Assembly: GCF_001650025.1 (NCBI RefSeq)
Contig: NZ_LVVY01000063.1
Span: 1-64,000, forward strand
Source: Devosia elaeis
GTDB lineage: Bacteria > Pseudomonadota > Alphaproteobacteria > Rhizobiales > Devosiaceae
DNA length: 64,000 nt
Direction: 5' to 3'
The position numbers were made by a program, and so were the translations under genes. Shown in pieces: positions 42,407 through 50,983 of the stretch. The first letter of the stretch is position 1. Each line of letters opens with the position of its first letter. Below the pieces are notes generated by a model. It was not told the DNA's origin. It worked only from the letters and a program-made list of their open reading frames with translations, and searched no databases.

Positions 42407-42776
42407 GAAATACCGCCTCGATATTGTTGCCATCAGGGTCGAGCACGAAGGCACCGTAATAGTGCTCGTGATAATGGGGACGCGGGCCGGGACCGCCATT
42501 GTCCGTGCCGCCATTGGCCATGGCCGCCGCATAGAAGGCGTCCACTTCGGCCTGCGAGGCGGCCTGGAAGGCATAGTGACGGCCGGGACCGGTCTCGGCG
42601 CTCTCGGTCAGCCAGAAATCCGGCTTGGCCTTGCCATAGCCGCCAACCTTGACGCCCCCGGTATATTGCTCGGGGACTTCGGCCAGCATGGAATAGCCCA
42701 GCGGGGCAAAGGCGGCGTCATAGAAAGCGCGGGCCTTGGCCCAATCGGTGACGAGGATGCCGACATGATCGATCAT
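42396..42776 (-). CDS. VOC-superfamily (glyoxalase-like) protein
   Basis: Encodes 126 residues from ATG 42776 (MIDHVGILVTDWAKARAFYDAAFAPLGY), with AAAGGAGAT upstream. Two beta-alpha-beta-beta-beta modules; the C-terminal half ends YGAFVLDPDGNNIEAVFHGG, with the metal-ligand Glu in IEAV. H4 and other His/Glu residues could complete a metal site. Family members detoxify methylglyoxal, modify glutathione adducts or resist antibiotics. With two GFA proteins beside it, a glutathione-linked detoxification role is possible but unproven. Confidence 0.85.
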   Translation of the reverse strand: MIDHVGILVTDWAKARAFYDAAFAPLGYSMLAEVPEQYTGGVKVGGYGKAKPDFWLTESAETGPGRHYAFQAASQAEVDAFYAAAMANGGTDNGGPGPRPHYHEHYYGAFVLDPDGNNIEAVFHGG

Positions 42777-42867
42777 TGCAATATCTCCTTTGGAACGGAG
42801 ACCGGGTTTGAGCGCGCGACAATGACAGGCGCTGTCAGGAAGGCTGCTGACATGGCGACGAATCCTC

Positions 42868-43179
42868 TCATGACGCTTCACCCTGGAGAGCGGCCCAGAT
42901 CGCGTCGGCGACGTTTTCGGAACGGGCAAGGATGTCGTTGTTCCAGAGGCGGAGGAGGCGGAAGCCGCGGCGGATGAGTTCGGCATCGCGCGTTTTATCG
43001 ATGTCGTCCAACGCGTGCTGAGAACCATCCGCTTCCACGATCAATTTCGCCGAATAGCAGACGAAGTCAGCGATATACGGACCGATCGGCACCTGCCGTC
43101 TGAATTTGTAATTTGCGAAACGGCGATTGCGCAGGATCAGCCAGAGTTTTCTCTCGGCTTCGGTTGGCTCGTGACGCAT
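42868..43179 (-). CDS. DUF559 protein (PD-(D/E)xK endonuclease-like fold)
   Basis: Encodes 103 residues from ATG 43179 (MRHEPTEAERKLW). Core RNRRFANYKFRRQVPIGPYIADFVCYSAKLIVEADGSQH contains the Asp...Glu-x-Asp residues of the nuclease-like site (ADF and VEADG), then RRGFRLLRLWNNDIL. Relatives usually start a few residues earlier (an xLRxxARxMRxxxTxxE motif); here that part (RLRNYARS) is present in frame but has no start codon before the repeat at 43219 begins. So the N-terminus may have been trimmed. The function of DUF559 in cells is unknown. Confidence 0.72.
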   Translation of the reverse strand: MRHEPTEAERKLWLILRNRRFANYKFRRQVPIGPYIADFVCYSAKLIVEADGSQHALDDIDKTRDAELIRRGFRLLRLWNNDILARSENVADAIWAALQGEAS

Positions 43180-43218
43180 CGAACGGGCATAGTTGCGGAG
43201 CCGGCTGCCAGAGGTGGG

Positions 43219-43370
43219 ACCGCCCCCCTCATCCGCCCTTCGGGCACCTTCTCCCACGAGGGGAGAAGGGGGCTCAGCGTTTGTGGCGGATAGTTCGGCA
43301 AGCACCGGCTCGCCCTTCTCTCCTCGTGGGAGAAGGTGGCGCGCAGCGCCGGATGAGGGGGATTGCGGTG
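43219..43370. repeat. Long paired-arm repeat between cysS and the DUF559 gene
   Basis: ACCGCCCCCCTCATCCGCCC...CTTCTCCCACGAGGGGAGA (43219-43266) and TCTCCTCGTGGGAGAAGGTG...GGATGAGGGGGATTGCGGTG (43319-43370) are inverted copies around a loop of about 52 bases. The arm ends exactly at the cysS stop codon. The first arm matches 20402-20450. In the cysS transcript it would form a very long hairpin that could end or process the message. Confidence 0.75.
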
Positions 43371-44750
43371 TCACCGCTTCACCTCCCACTTGGTGGCGCG
43401 CTGCCCCTGTTCGTCCTTGTAGTCCATCAACGCGATGCCCTGTTCGGCCAGCGCATTGCGGATGCGGTCGGCCTCGGCGAAATCTTTCGCATTGAGGGCG
43501 GCGAGGCGGGCCGCTACCTGCTCGGCCACGGCGGCATCGACGGCGATTTCGCGCTTGATGCCAATGCCCATAAGTTCGGCGAGCGCCAGGCCATCAGCAG
43601 CGCGGCCTTCATCGAGGATCAGCGCATGGATGCGGCCGATGGCGCCGGGCGTGTCCAGATCGTCGGCCAGGCGCTCGAGGAGATCAGGGGCGAGCATCGG
43701 GGCGGGCTGCGCCGCTCCGGCGGCGCGTTCCCATTTTTCCAGCAGGGTGAGCGCTTCTTCCAACCGCTTCACCGTGAAATCGATGGGCTCGCGGTAATGC
43801 GTCATCAGCATGGCCAGGCGCAGCACTTCGCCGGGCCATTTGCGGCCGCCGAAATCTTCCGTTTCCAGCAATTGGTGGATGGTGAAGAAATTGCCCAGGG
43901 ATTTGGACATCTTCTGGCCTTCCACCATGAGGAAGCCATTGTGCATCCAGACATTGGCCATGGCGTGGGAGCCGTGGGCGCATCTTGATTGGGCGATTTC
44001 GTTTTCGTGGTGCGGGAAGATGAGATCGAGCCCACCGCCGTGAATGTCGAAGGTCTCGCCCAGATAGCGCTCGGACATGGCCGAGCACTCGATATGCCAG
44101 CCCGGGCGGCCGCGCCCCCAGGGGCTGTCCCAGCCGGGCTCATCGTCCGAGGACAATTTCCACAGCACGAAATCAGCCGGATTGCGCTTGTGCGCGTCCA
44201 CGGCGATGCGGGCGCCGGCGAGATTGTCTTCGAGGTTGCGGCCGGAGAGCTGGCCGTAATCGGGCATGGAATCGACGGCGAACAGCACTTCGCTGCCGGC
44301 CTCGTAGGCATGGCCGCGCTGGATCAGCGTGCCGATGAGGCGCTGCATTTCATCGATATTGTCGGTGGCGCGGGGCTGGACATTCGGCTCGAGGCATCCC
44401 AGGGCCGCGACATCCTTCTGGTATTGCGCGGCGGTGGTCTCGGTGACCCTGCGGATGGCCTCGTTCAGCGGCAGGTCAGGGAAATCGCGCAGGGCCCGGG
44501 CATTTATCTTGTCGTCCACGTCGGTGATGTTGCGGACATAGGTGACGTGGTCTGCCCCATAGACGTGACGCAGCAGACGGAACAGCAGGTCGAAGACGAT
44601 AGCGGCGCGGCCATTGCCGATATGGGCGAAGTCGTAGACCGTGGGGCCGCAGGCATAGAGGCGCACGTTGTTGTCGTCCATGGCCTGGAACGGCGCCTTG
44701 GAGCGGGTCAGCGTGTTGTAGAGCGTGAGCTGCGGCTTTGCCGAATTCAT
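43371..44750 (-). CDS. cysS: Cysteinyl-tRNA synthetase
   Basis: Charges tRNA-Cys; 459 residues, cytoplasmic. HIGH-type motif HIGN at 43-46 in [16 protein letters not shown], zinc ligands including Cys34, Cys222 and the PHHENE region, and KMSKS at 280-284 ([11 protein letters not shown]). ATG 44750 follows AGGA by eight bases. Directly upstream lies a Cys-rich 14-codon leader ORF (44892 to 44848) and a potential switching hairpin, so expression probably responds to charged tRNA-Cys supply. It heads the minus-strand run DUF559, VOC, GFA, GFA, cimA. Confidence 0.96.
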   Translation of the reverse strand: MNSAKPQLTLYNTLTRSKAPFQAMDDNNVRLYACGPTVYDFAHIGNGRAAIVFDLLFRLLRHVYGADHVTYVRNITDVDDKINARALRDFPDLPLNEAIRRVTETTAAQYQKDVAALGCLEPNVQPRATDNIDEMQRLIGTLIQRGHAYEAGSEVLFAVDSMPDYGQLSGRNLEDNLAGARIAVDAHKRNPADFVLWKLSSDDEPGWDSPWGRGRPGWHIECSAMSERYLGETFDIHGGGLDLIFPHHENEIAQSRCAHGSHAMANVWMHNGFLMVEGQKMSKSLGNFFTIHQLLETEDFGGRKWPGEVLRLAMLMTHYREPIDFTVKRLEEALTLLEKWERAAGAAQPAPMLAPDLLERLADDLDTPGAIGRIHALILDEGRAADGLALAELMGIGIKREIAVDAAVAEQVAARLAALNAKDFAEADRIRNALAEQGIALMDYKDEQGQRATKWEVKR

Positions 44751-44783
44751 CGAGGGTCCTGTAGGCCAGACATGGGGATGCTC

Positions 44784-44839
44784 TGGCGGGGAGCCTCTAT
44801 CCGTTGAGAATTACCGGGATGAAGAAGACCGCTCCGCCA
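44784..44839 (-). promoter_or_regulatory. Hairpin in the cysS leader with competing pairing partner
   Basis: On the cysS strand, TGGCGGAGC (44839-44831) can pair with GCTCCCCGCCA (44794-44784), with a two-base bulge. The loop contains GGTAAT (44815-44810), which is complementary to ATTACC present twice inside the leader ORF (44874-44869 and 44859-44854). This gives mutually dependent structures whose balance would change when a ribosome stalls on the leader's Cys codons. No U-tract follows, so the effect might be on translation or Rho rather than intrinsic termination. Confidence 0.45.
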
Positions 44840-44847
44840 ACTTTGGG

Positions 44848-44892
44848 TTAGCAGGTAATAATGCAGCAGGTAATGGTGCACGTGGTCTTCAT
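44848..44892 (-). CDS. Cysteine-rich leader peptide upstream of cysS
   Basis: ATG at 44892 to TAA at 44848 encodes MKTTCTITCCIITC: four Cys in 14 residues (positions 5, 9, 10, 14), in a genome where Cys is scarce. The stop lies 97 bases before the cysS start codon. The 10-base unit ATTACCTGCT occurs twice, 15 bases apart. There is no purine-rich ribosome site, but a promoter-like pair (44901-44929) would start transcription at or near the ATG, so a leaderless mRNA is plausible. Function by ribosome stalling at Cys codons when charged tRNA-Cys is low is inferred from known amino-acid attenuators. It could be chance, but the Cys density directly before cysS makes that unlikely. Confidence 0.65.
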   Translation of the reverse strand: MKTTCTITCCIITC

Positions 44893-44900
44893 GGCGCCGG

Positions 44901-44929
44901 AGATTGGCCGCGCGGCTCCAAGAAATCAA
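44901..44929 (-). promoter_or_regulatory. Putative cysS leader promoter
   Basis: On the minus strand, TTGATT (44929-44924) and CAATCT (44906-44901) are separated by exactly 17 bases. The -35 matches consensus at four positions; the -10 is weak. Eight bases separate the -10 from the leader ATG, so the start site would be close to the A of the ATG. It sits just after the terminator of the upstream gene. Confidence 0.4.
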
Positions 44930-44930
44930 G

Positions 44931-44964
44931 CCCAAAACAAAAGAGGGCGGCCCGGAGGCCGCCC
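44931..44964 (-). terminator. Rho-independent terminator of the FAH-family gene
   Basis: On the minus strand GGGCGGCC-TCCG-GGCCGCCC (44964-44945) followed by TCTTTTGTTTT. It isolates the cysS leader from transcription of the gene at 45090-46100. Confidence 0.85.
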
Positions 44965-45089
44965 CAATCGCTTTGGAGGCGATGCTTTAAATCGAATGAC
45001 CGGCGGCGGCATATCGCCGTCGCGGACCGGTTGCGACGGCCACATTTGCACGGTCCGGCAATGCGCCCAACGGCCACACGCGAATGTTA

Positions 45090-46100
45090 TCAATCGCTTG
45101 CAAGCAGCTCGACCGCCTGGTCGATATCGCCGAACAGCGACTGGCCGGCCGGGCCGATGGCGCCGACGCGGATCCTGTCGCCGGGCTTGAGGAAGGGCGT
45201 GCGGGCGCGGCCATATTTCGCCTTTTCGGCGGTGCGGGCCTCGGCGATGCAGGCGAAACCGATGCCGTCGCGCTTGATGGGCAGGGTTTCGTCATGCGGG
45301 TTGGAAACGGTGCCGCCCCCGATAATGGTGCCTGCGGCGAGCGGCCGTGTCCGCGCTGCCTCGACGATGAGATCGGCGAAATCGAAATGCATGCCGATGC
45401 CGGCATTGGGCTGGCCGTAGATGGTGCCGTTGACCTCGACCCGCACCGGCAGGTGCAGGCGATTGTCGCGCCAGGCATCGCCCAGGCTGTCGGGGGTGAT
45501 GACGATGGGCGCGAAGGATGTCGAGGGCTTGGCGTGGAAGAAACCGAAGCCGTTCTGCAGATCGTCCACCACGAGCTTTCGGAGCGACACGTCGTTGAGG
45601 ATGGTGACGAGGCGGATGGCGGCCTGGGCCTGTTCACGGCTGGCGCGCATGGGCACCGGGCCGATGATCACACCGGCTTCCGCCTCGAAATCCAGCGCCA
45701 GGTCGTCGGAGGGAATGACAATCGGGTCCATCGGCGCCGAGAGCGAATCGGAGCCGCCCTGGTAGATCAGCGGCCGCACCGACTGCAGCTCCTCGTCCTT
45801 GCTGCCCTTGAGCGAGCGCACACGTTCGAGATGGCTCATATAGCCGGAGCCGTCGATCCATTGATAGGCGCGCGGCAAGGGCGCATGGGCCAGGGCCGGA
45901 TCGAAGAACTGCCCGGCAATCTCGCCGGCATCGAGCTGGGCGGAGAGGGCCGCAAGGGCCGGCGCCGCCTGGTCCCAATCGTCCAGCGCCGCCTGCAGAT
46001 GGGACGCGATCCGCCCTGCCGAGACATAGCGCGCCAGATCGGCGGAAACGACGACGAGCTGACCATCGGGACGCGCATTGCGCAGGGTGGCGAGTTTCAT
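45090..46100 (-). CDS. Fumarylacetoacetate hydrolase family protein
   Basis: Encodes 336 residues from ATG 46100 (MKLATLRN), preceded by GGAAGG; an ATG six codons earlier is less well placed. The FAH fold is shown by FEAEAGVIIGPVP (acidic metal ligands), LVTILNDVSLRKL, GFGFFHAKPSTSFAPIVITPD and IGGGTVSNPHDETLPIK near the C-terminus. Family members hydrolyse or decarboxylate diketo acids, including aromatic amino-acid breakdown products. The length and an N-terminal domain (1-100) are like the FAH-type hydrolases rather than the short decarboxylases. No tyrosine-catabolism partners are beside it, so the substrate is open. Confidence 0.85.
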   Translation of the reverse strand: MKLATLRNARPDGQLVVVSADLARYVSAGRIASHLQAALDDWDQAAPALAALSAQLDAGEIAGQFFDPALAHAPLPRAYQWIDGSGYMSHLERVRSLKGSKDEELQSVRPLIYQGGSDSLSAPMDPIVIPSDDLALDFEAEAGVIIGPVPMRASREQAQAAIRLVTILNDVSLRKLVVDDLQNGFGFFHAKPSTSFAPIVITPDSLGDAWRDNRLHLPVRVEVNGTIYGQPNAGIGMHFDFADLIVEAARTRPLAAGTIIGGGTVSNPHDETLPIKRDGIGFACIAEARTAEKAKYGRARTPFLKPGDRIRVGAIGPAGQSLFGDIDQAVELLASD

Positions 46101-46138
46101 GACGCCTTCCGCCTCCACTTGTGTGACCTTGGCGCGCT

Positions 46139-46166
46139 ATGACGAAGCGGCGCGCCCCGCTATAAT
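46139..46166 (+). promoter_or_regulatory. Promoter of the DUF2865 gene
   Basis: Perfect -10 TATAAT at 46161-46166, with ATGACG (four of six consensus) 16 bases upstream at 46139-46144. It lies in the divergent space between the FAH-family gene and the DUF2865 gene. Confidence 0.5.
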
Positions 46167-46239
46167 GTTGCCATGGCCCCTAGCGATGTCTTAAGGCGCG
46201 AGGGCCGAAGCGGTTGCGGCCCGCATATAAGGAATTCCG

Positions 46240-47382
46240 GTGACGTTTCCCTCTCCTGGCCTTCGGGTCCTCCTGCTCCTGGTTCTGACGACCATCGTGC
46301 TGGCCCTGGATGTCGAGTCCGCCTATGCTCAGGCCAATCAATGCGGGCGGCTGCAAAGCGCCCTGGCGCAGTTCGACCGCAATGGCGAATTCCGGCAGGT
46401 GAACCAGAATACCAATGCGGCCCGGCAATTGGGGCGGCAGGTGCAGGACGCGGAAAGCCGCTATATCCGCCAGGGCTGCAACGACGATGCGCGGGCCGGC
46501 CGCATCCTGACGCAGGAATGCCAGCTGATCGCGCGGGACGTGATCGCGCTGCGCAATCAATATGCCGCGCTCGCCCAGGCCGTCGACACCGGCAATGCGG
46601 TGGCCCAGCAGCGCGAGGCGATCCTGCAGGAAATGGCGCGCTTCGGCTGCAATGCCGGCTCCAGCGCCACTTTCTCCCAGGACCGGCAATCGATCTTCGA
46701 CCGGATTTTCGGCTCCACCACCGGCGGCGATTTCACCGATGGGGATTTCGTCGATGGCGGGAACTGGGGCTACCAGGGCTACCACACGGTGCGCACGGTC
46801 TGCGTGCGGCTCTCGGACGGCTATTTCTGGCCGATCAGCTATGCCACGCTGTCCGAATATGTCGGCAATGACGCGATGGCGTGCCAGCAGATGTGCCCCA
46901 ATACGCCGGTGGAGCTCTATTTCTACGACAATCCCGGCCAGGAGCCCGAGCAGATGCGCAATCTGTCGGGATCGCCCTATACCTCGCTCCCCAATGCCTT
47001 TGCCTATCGAACCAATTTCGACAACGATTCGAGCTGCACCGCGGCCCCGGTGGCGGACGGCTCGGTGCGCGTGGCCGAGAGCGCGGATGGCAGCGGCCGG
47101 GCCATCGTGGAGATCAATGGGGTGAATTTCCCCCTGCCGCTGCGCGATCCGCGCGGAGTCGTGCCGGTGCAGGCGGCCGTGGCGGCCGCCGAGCCGGTGG
47201 CCAATGTGGCGCTGGTCGACGTGCCCCTGCCCCGTCCCCGGCCTTCAGGCCCGGGCGAAATCGCGCGGCGGCCGGAAGCCCCGGCGCCGGCCGAAATGCG
47301 GATCGTTCATTTTGGCGACAAGGCGGTCAGGGTAGTCGGTCCAGACACGCCTTACGCCCAAGCAGGACGAGCAGGGACTTGA
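46240..47382 (+). CDS. Secreted DUF2865 protein
   Basis: Encodes 380 residues from GTG 46240 (AAGGA six bases upstream). Signal peptide: [23 protein letters not shown], predicted cleavage near residue 30. A helical Gln/Arg-rich region (35-130) with paired Cys is followed by the DUF2865 core [21 protein letters not shown]...[23 protein letters not shown] (about 185-235). Cys residues suggest disulphides. The C-terminal tail is Pro/Ala-rich ([11 protein letters not shown]). The function is unknown; it is found in Hyphomicrobiales. Its last 56 bases overlap the 3' end of the convergent gltX gene. Confidence 0.82.
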   Translation: MTFPSPGLRVLLLLVLTTIVLALDVESAYAQANQCGRLQSALAQFDRNGEFRQVNQNTNAARQLGRQVQDAESRYIRQGCNDDARAGRILTQECQLIARDVIALRNQYAALAQAVDTGNAVAQQREAILQEMARFGCNAGSSATFSQDRQSIFDRIFGSTTGGDFTDGDFVDGGNWGYQGYHTVRTVCVRLSDGYFWPISYATLSEYVGNDAMACQQMCPNTPVELYFYDNPGQEPEQMRNLSGSPYTSLPNAFAYRTNFDNDSSCTAAPVADGSVRVAESADGSGRAIVEINGVNFPLPLRDPRGVVPVQAAVAAAEPVANVALVDVPLPRPRPSGPGEIARRPEAPAPAEMRIVHFGDKAVRVVGPDTPYAQAGRAGT

Positions 47383-48655
47383 GCTCGGGGCCGTCGTGGC
47401 GGCCCGTAAGCGCCATGCGCAGGGGCATGAACAGCGCCTTGCCCTTGCGGCCGGTGGCGGTCTTGAGCGCATCGGTCCATTGTCCCCAGGTGGTGTCGTC
47501 CCAGGGCTCGGGCGGCAGCAGGGCCTTGGCCAGCGCCAGGAAATCCTGGTCTTCGGGCGCCACGACCGGCGCGATGGGGCCGGTGACGAGCCTGGACCAT
47601 TCCACGATATCGGGAAAGCGCGTCAGGTTTTCGCGCAGCAGCATCCACATGGCCTCGCCCTCGAGCCCCAAAGCGGAAAGGCGCGGCGCGGCGTCCTCAT
47701 AGGACATGGCGTGCAATAGGCGGGCATTGAGGCCATTGAGCTCGGCCGGGTCGAAGCGGGCCGAACCATGCGAAATCATCGAGAAATCGAGCTTTTCGGC
47801 GATGGCATCGAGGCTCTCATAGGGCTCGACGGACAGGCTGGTGCCGGTGAGCGTGGCGGCGATGGCCACCGCCAGCGGCTCATAGCCCTCGGCGCGGAAA
47901 TCGGCGATGGACTGCGAGCCGAGGCGCTTGGAAAAGCCCTGCCCCGCCGCGTCGGTCAGCAGGTTGTGGTGGCCGAAGGCCGGCACCGTGCCGCCCAGGG
48001 CCTCGAAGATCTCGATCTGGGTGCCGGTATTGGACACATGGTCCTCGCCCCGGATCACATGGGTGATGCCTAGGTCGATATCGTCCACCACCGAGGGCAG
48101 CGTATAGAGATAGGAACCATCGGCCCGGATCAGCACCGGGTCAGACATGGAAGCGGTATTGACGGTCTGCGCGCCCTTGATGACGTCTTCGAACTGCACA
48201 GGGCGGCCGTCGAGCTTGAAACGCCAATGCGGCTTGCGGCCTTCGGCTTCGAGGCGGGCGCGATCATCGTCGGTTAGGGCCAAAGCGGCGCGATCATAGA
48301 TGGGCGGCTTGCCCAGGAGGCGGGCGCGAGCGCGCTTGCGATCGAGCTCATCCTCGGTTTCGTAGCAGGGATAGAGCCGGCCGGCGGCGATCAGCCGGTC
48401 GCGGGCGCCATCGTAAAGCGCGGTGCGCTCGGACTGGCGCACCAGCAGGTCGGGCACGATGCCGAGCCAGGCCAGGTCCTCCTCGATGCCGTCGGCGAAG
48501 GCCCGCGTGGAGCGCGCCAGGTCGGTATCGTCCATGCGCAGGACATATTTGCCGCCGTGGCGGCGGGCGAAGAACCAGTTGAGCAAAGCCGGCCGGGCAT
48601 TGCCCAGATGGATGCGACCGGTGGGCGATGGCGCCCAGCGTACGATGACACTCAT
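47327..48655 (-). CDS. gltX: Glutamyl-tRNA synthetase
   Basis: Charges tRNA with glutamate; 442 residues. HIGH-type motif HLGN in [23 protein letters not shown] (6-28) and a KMSKS variant FSKRLGSQS. Alphaproteobacteria often carry two paralogues, one of which may charge tRNA-Gln for the transamidation route; this one's short length and KRLGSQS motif suggest the secondary type, but that is not certain. The start overlaps the nadE stop by four bases (ATGA), so they form one operon. The 3' end overlaps the DUF2865 gene on the other strand. Confidence 0.93.
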   Translation of the reverse strand: MSVIVRWAPSPTGRIHLGNARPALLNWFFARRHGGKYVLRMDDTDLARSTRAFADGIEEDLAWLGIVPDLLVRQSERTALYDGARDRLIAAGRLYPCYETEDELDRKRARARLLGKPPIYDRAALALTDDDRARLEAEGRKPHWRFKLDGRPVQFEDVIKGAQTVNTASMSDPVLIRADGSYLYTLPSVVDDIDLGITHVIRGEDHVSNTGTQIEIFEALGGTVPAFGHHNLLTDAAGQGFSKRLGSQSIADFRAEGYEPLAVAIAATLTGTSLSVEPYESLDAIAEKLDFSMISHGSARFDPAELNGLNARLLHAMSYEDAAPRLSALGLEGEAMWMLLRENLTRFPDIVEWSRLVTGPIAPVVAPEDQDFLALAKALLPPEPWDDTTWGQWTDALKTATGRKGKALFMPLRMALTGRHDGPELKSLLVLLGRKACLDRLP

Positions 48656-50319
48656 CCGACGGTCAGGTCCTTATAGCCGTTGGTAATGGGATATTTGCGC
48701 CCCTGGCCGAAGGCGCGCGGGCTGAGCTTGGGGCCGGGCGCGGATTGGCGGCGCTTGTATTCGGCGATATTGACCAGCCGCTCGATGCGCTTGACCGTAG
48801 CGGGGTCGTGGCCGCGCTTGACGATGTCGCCCAGCGCCATCTCCTCTTCCACCATGCAGGTGAGGATATCGTCCAGAACCGGATAGGGCGGCAGGCTGTC
48901 CTGGTCCGTCTGGTCCGGGCGCAATTCGGCGCTGGGGGCCTTGTCGATGATGGCCTGGGGAATGACCTCCCCCGCCCGGCCCAGGCAATCGCCCGGCATA
49001 TGCCTGTTGCGCCAGTCGGCCAGCGCATAGACCTGCATCTTGAACATGTCCTTGAGCGGATTGTAGCCGCCGTTCATGTCGCCATAGATCGTGGCATAGC
49101 CCACGCCCATCTCGCTCTTGTTGCCGGTGGAGAGCAGCATGGAGCCGAGTTTGTTGGACACGGCCATGAGCATGGTGCCGCGCATGCGGGACTGGATGTT
49201 TTCCTCGGCGAGGTCGATGGGCCGGTTGCCGAATATGGGTTGCAATTCGCGCAGCGCGCCGTCGACCGGACCCCCGATGGCCACGATGTCGTAGCGGACG
49301 CCCAGCCTTTCGGCGCAATCCCTGGCGTCGCGCAGGCTCTCCTGGGACGTATAGCGATAGGGCAGCATGATGGCATGGACCTTTTCGGGCCCGAACGCAT
49401 CGGCCGCCATGGCCGCCACCACGGCGCTGTCGATGCCGCCCGAGAGGCCCAGCACGACATGGGAAAAGCCGTTCTTCAGGACATAGTCCCTTAGGCCCAG
49501 TACGCAGGCGCGCCAGGGCGCTTCCTCCACCGAGGTCAGTTCCTCCACCCGGCCATTGGCGCAGGTCCAGCCATTTTCGCCGCGCACCCAGTCCGACAGG
49601 ATGAAATCGGTCTCGAAGGACTTGCCCTGCACGACCAGCTTGTCACCCGGTTCAATGGCGAAGGAGGCGCCGTCGAAGACCAGTTCGTCCTGTCCGCCGA
49701 CCTGGTTGAGATAGAGCATGGGCACGCCGTCCTCGGCAACGCGGGCGCGCACCAGTTCCTTGCGGATATGCTGCTTGTTCGTCCAGTAGGGTGAGCCATT
49801 GGGGCAGAGCATGATTTCGGCGCCGCGCATGGTCAGGTGGTCGCAGACCGAAGAATGCCAGATATCCTCGCAGATCGGGATGCCGACGCTCACCCCCTTG
49901 ATCTCGACCGGCATGGGCAGCGGGCCGGGCTGGAAATAGCGGCGCTCGTAGAAAACATCGTTATTGGGCAATTCGCGCTTGTGGCGAATGGCGACGATCT
50001 CGCCCTTTTCGGCCACCAGGACCGCATTGCGCAAATTGGCGCCATCCTGCCAGATGGTGGGCAGGATCAGCACCACATCGGAGCCGGCGGTATCGGCCAC
50101 CAGGGCCCTGGCCGCTTCCATGGCGTCGGTTACGAATTGCGGCTTGAACAGAAGATCGTCGGGGAAATAGCCGGTGAGGAACAGTTCCGACAGCATCAGG
50201 ATGTCTGCCCCCGTCGTCCCGGCCCGATGCAGGGCGTCGCGCGCCAGGGCCAGATTGCCCGGCAGGTCGCCCACTTTGGGGTTGAGCTGGGCGAGCGCAA
50301 TACGAAGCTGGTCGGTCAC
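48652..50319 (-). CDS. nadE: NAD+ synthase, glutamine-hydrolysing
   Basis: Makes NAD from nicotinate adenine dinucleotide, glutamine and ATP; 555 residues. The N-terminal nitrilase-type glutaminase domain (1-260) has the triad E45 (LSELFLTGY), K114 (RHKRELPN) and C150 (GIPICEDIW). The C-terminal synthetase has the ATP-pyrophosphatase loop LSGGIDSA and [28 protein letters not shown]- and ammonia-handling halves are both intact, so it is complete. First gene of the nadE-gltX operon. Its upstream region (50320-50542) is shared with the divergent response regulator. Confidence 0.95.
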   Translation of the reverse strand: MTDQLRIALAQLNPKVGDLPGNLALARDALHRAGTTGADILMLSELFLTGYFPDDLLFKPQFVTDAMEAARALVADTAGSDVVLILPTIWQDGANLRNAVLVAEKGEIVAIRHKRELPNNDVFYERRYFQPGPLPMPVEIKGVSVGIPICEDIWHSSVCDHLTMRGAEIMLCPNGSPYWTNKQHIRKELVRARVAEDGVPMLYLNQVGGQDELVFDGASFAIEPGDKLVVQGKSFETDFILSDWVRGENGWTCANGRVEELTSVEEAPWRACVLGLRDYVLKNGFSHVVLGLSGGIDSAVVAAMAADAFGPEKVHAIMLPYRYTSQESLRDARDCAERLGVRYDIVAIGGPVDGALRELQPIFGNRPIDLAEENIQSRMRGTMLMAVSNKLGSMLLSTGNKSEMGVGYATIYGDMNGGYNPLKDMFKMQVYALADWRNRHMPGDCLGRAGEVIPQAIIDKAPSAELRPDQTDQDSLPPYPVLDDILTCMVEEEMALGDIVKRGHDPATVKRIERLVNIAEYKRRQSAPGPKLSPRAFGQGRKYPITNGYKDLTVG

Positions 50320-50542
50320 GATAATGCTGGCCTGATGCTAGGAACGATCCGACCTGCCGGTTCGGCAGGCTGCGCGGCCAGACTTAGCCGCTCGCCCGCA
50401 TCAGGGCAAGCGTGGCCCGTTGGGGCTTTGGTAAGAGCTGGCAGGCATGGTGGAGCGATCACAAGATCGGATTTCTCGCAACCCAAGTGGCAATCTGGGA
50501 GTTCCCGAGAACCCCAATTACATTTCTGAATGCAAAGTGCCT

Positions 50543-50968
50543 ATGTCCTACCGAATATTGATCGTCGAAGACGAGATCATCGTCGCAACGGAGATCGAAT
50601 ATGTCGTGGCCGAAATGGGTCATGATCCGATCGCCATCGCGGCCGATCAGCGATCGGCGCTGGCTCATGCCAGCCGGGCCGACATCGCCCTGGTCGACCT
50701 GAACCTGCGCGATGGTCCGAGCGGCATCGGCATTGGCAAAATTCTCGCGCAGACCCATGGCGTCACCGTCCTCTTCCTCACCGCCAATCCCGCGCAGCTC
50801 GGCGAGGGCGTGCCCGGCACGGTGGGGGTGATGCCCAAGCCGGCGACCGATCGCGATGTCCGCGAGGCCGTGGAATTCGCCATCGCCCACCGACTTGCCG
50901 CCGAGGCCAGGCCGCCGCGTCGGCTGCGCCTGTTCGGCTGGGGCGACGGTAGCCTGGCCAGCAATTGA
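50543..50968 (+). CDS. Single-domain response regulator
   Basis: Encodes 141 residues from ATG 50543 (MSYRILIVEDE); the longer frame upstream does not resemble the family. Receiver domain only: acidic pocket E9/D10, phospho-acceptor D52 (ALVDLNLRDG), T80 (LFLTAN) and K99 (MPKP). No output domain, so it acts by phosphotransfer or binding. It ends 15 bases from the convergent HWE-type kinase gene, the usual partner of such stand-alone receivers in alphaproteobacteria (general stress or light signalling). Pairing is inferred from location. Confidence 0.88.
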   Translation: MSYRILIVEDEIIVATEIEYVVAEMGHDPIAIAADQRSALAHASRADIALVDLNLRDGPSGIGIGKILAQTHGVTVLFLTANPAQLGEGVPGTVGVMPKPATDRDVREAVEFAIAHRLAAEARPPRRLRLFGWGDGSLASN

Positions 50969-50983
50969 TCCCTTTTCCGCGAT

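Noticed and set aside
44751-44964. T-box riboswitch as the control element of cysS
   Set aside because: No T-box consensus (AGGGUGGNACCGCG-like) or specifier stem is visible, and T-boxes are essentially absent from alphaproteobacteria. The Cys leader ORF explains the region better.
44889-45077. 62-codon minus-strand frame between the FAH-family gene and the cysS leader
   Set aside because: It crosses a strong terminator and has no ribosome site or family resemblance.
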